A stretch of 64,000 nucleotides of DNA, taken from NCBI RefSeq assembly GCF_034190915.1, contig NW_026947545.1:1860001-1924000 (forward strand), given 5' to 3'. The stretch is from Cavia porcellus (taxonomy: Eukaryota; Chordata; Mammalia; Rodentia; Caviidae). Shown piece after piece: positions 63,855-64,000 of this stretch; the stretch's first letter is position 1, and every line of letters starts with the position of its first letter. The notes under the pieces were generated by a model. That model saw nothing but the letters and a program-made list of their open reading frames with translations. It did not search any database and was not told the DNA's origin. Made by a program: the position numbers and the translations under genes.

Positions 63855-64000
63855 TCAGCATGGGGAGGTCAGGGAACATGCAGTGGCAATGTAGGATAGG
63901 TTTCTGAAAAACATCGCAGGGTGGTGCGCATTGTATGGGTGTGTAACATTACATTCACTAGTAGGAGTGAGAAAAACATCACGGGGTGGTGTGAATCGGA
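63855..64000 (+). repeat. Right-edge partial monomer
   Basis: An S- or L-type monomer begins at 63855 and is cut at 64000 inside subrepeat B (gtgaatcgga). The array continues beyond the window. The visible bases are close to the majority sequence. Confidence 0.9.

Larger units (their letters stand above)
1..64000. repeat. Satellite DNA array, 208/273/338-bp monomers, fills window
   Basis: The landmark motif ggTCAgcat and its close variants recur at 280 positions from 68 to 63855, always in the same orientation. They bound 279 complete monomers: 192 of 208 bp, 85 of 273 bp and 2 of 338 bp. Only 28 intervals deviate, by 1-2 bp, and the net loss over the array is 30 bp. The reconstructed 208-bp consensus is about 50% G+C with 78 G, 27 C, 58 A and 45 T, so this strand is strongly G- and purine-rich. 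No mobile element, gene or unique DNA interrupts it, and both window edges cut monomers, so the array is longer than 64 kb. Satellite families of this kind are typical of centromeric and heterochromatic eukaryotic DNA; the location here is inference. I do not recognise the family. Confidence 0.98.

Noticed and set aside
1..64000. CRISPR array
   Set aside because: There are no short direct repeats separated by unique spacers. The whole 208-273 bp unit repeats, and there are no adjacent cas-like genes.
1..64000. G-quadruplex or telomere-like repeats
   Set aside because: G runs such as gggg, gg and ggg occur, but the consensus does not give four runs of three or more G with short loops. No TTAGGG-like tandem repeats are present.
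1..64000. Transposon-derived repeat or element insertion
   Set aside because: No terminal inverted repeats, long terminal repeats, target-site duplications, poly-A tails or transposase/reverse-transcriptase frames were seen. The monomer grid is unbroken from 68 to 63855.
1..64000. tRNA, rRNA or other structured RNA genes
   Set aside because: No recognisable tRNA arms or rRNA segments were seen. The 208-bp unit does not resemble a 5S rRNA gene unit.
1..64000. Inverted (head-to-head) monomers
   Set aside because: Every landmark lies in the same orientation; no reverse-complement block was found.

Overview
The whole window is one continuous, head-to-tail satellite DNA array. It enters mid-repeat at base 1 and leaves mid-repeat at base 64000. 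I found no gene, RNA gene, transposon, inverted segment or unique sequence. The recurring landmark used as repeat start is the T of the TCA in the motif ggTCAgcat (the motif itself varies in some copies). It can be followed without a break from 68 to 63855, giving 279 complete monomers: 192 short (S, 208 bp), 85 long (L, 273 bp) and 2 extra-long (X, 338 bp). About 90% of the intervals are exactly 208, 273 or 338 bp; the rest differ by only 1-2 bp.

The 208-bp monomer is itself three related subrepeats, A (65 bp), B (73 bp) and C (70 bp). Each is centred on a core resembling AAAAaCAtCrCGGGGTGGT. L monomers carry one extra copy of A (208+65=273) and X monomers carry two (208+130=338). At least two L lineages exist, told apart by linked variants. 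Monomers are grouped into higher-order units of several sizes: about 1.6, 2.0, 2.6, 2.9, 3.2, 3.7, 3.9, 4.0 and 9.1-9.3 kb.

Layout: 1-4.7 kb holds a 1585-bp tandem duplication and is otherwise a near copy of 18.9-21.7 kb. 4.7-8.7 kb is heterogeneous and holds the first X monomer. 8.7-18.3 kb holds repeated 3.2 and 4.0 kb units. 18.3-34.3 kb is a run of related units of 2.0-3.9 kb, each opening with the same marker L monomer. 34.3-42.9 kb is heterogeneous, holds the second X monomer and is related to 5.6-8.5 kb. 42.9-61.3 kb is a 9.1/9.3 kb tandem duplication of 39 and 40 monomers. 61.3-64.0 kb starts a more diverged relative of the same 9-kb family.

The organism is a eukaryote, probably assembled from long reads, since such an array would collapse otherwise. 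I do not recognise the consensus and will not name a taxon. Frequent CG to TG/CA variants suggest a genome with CpG methylation. A centromeric, pericentromeric or other heterochromatic location is plausible but not shown by the sequence. The many short open frames are by-products of a stop-poor repeat, not genes.
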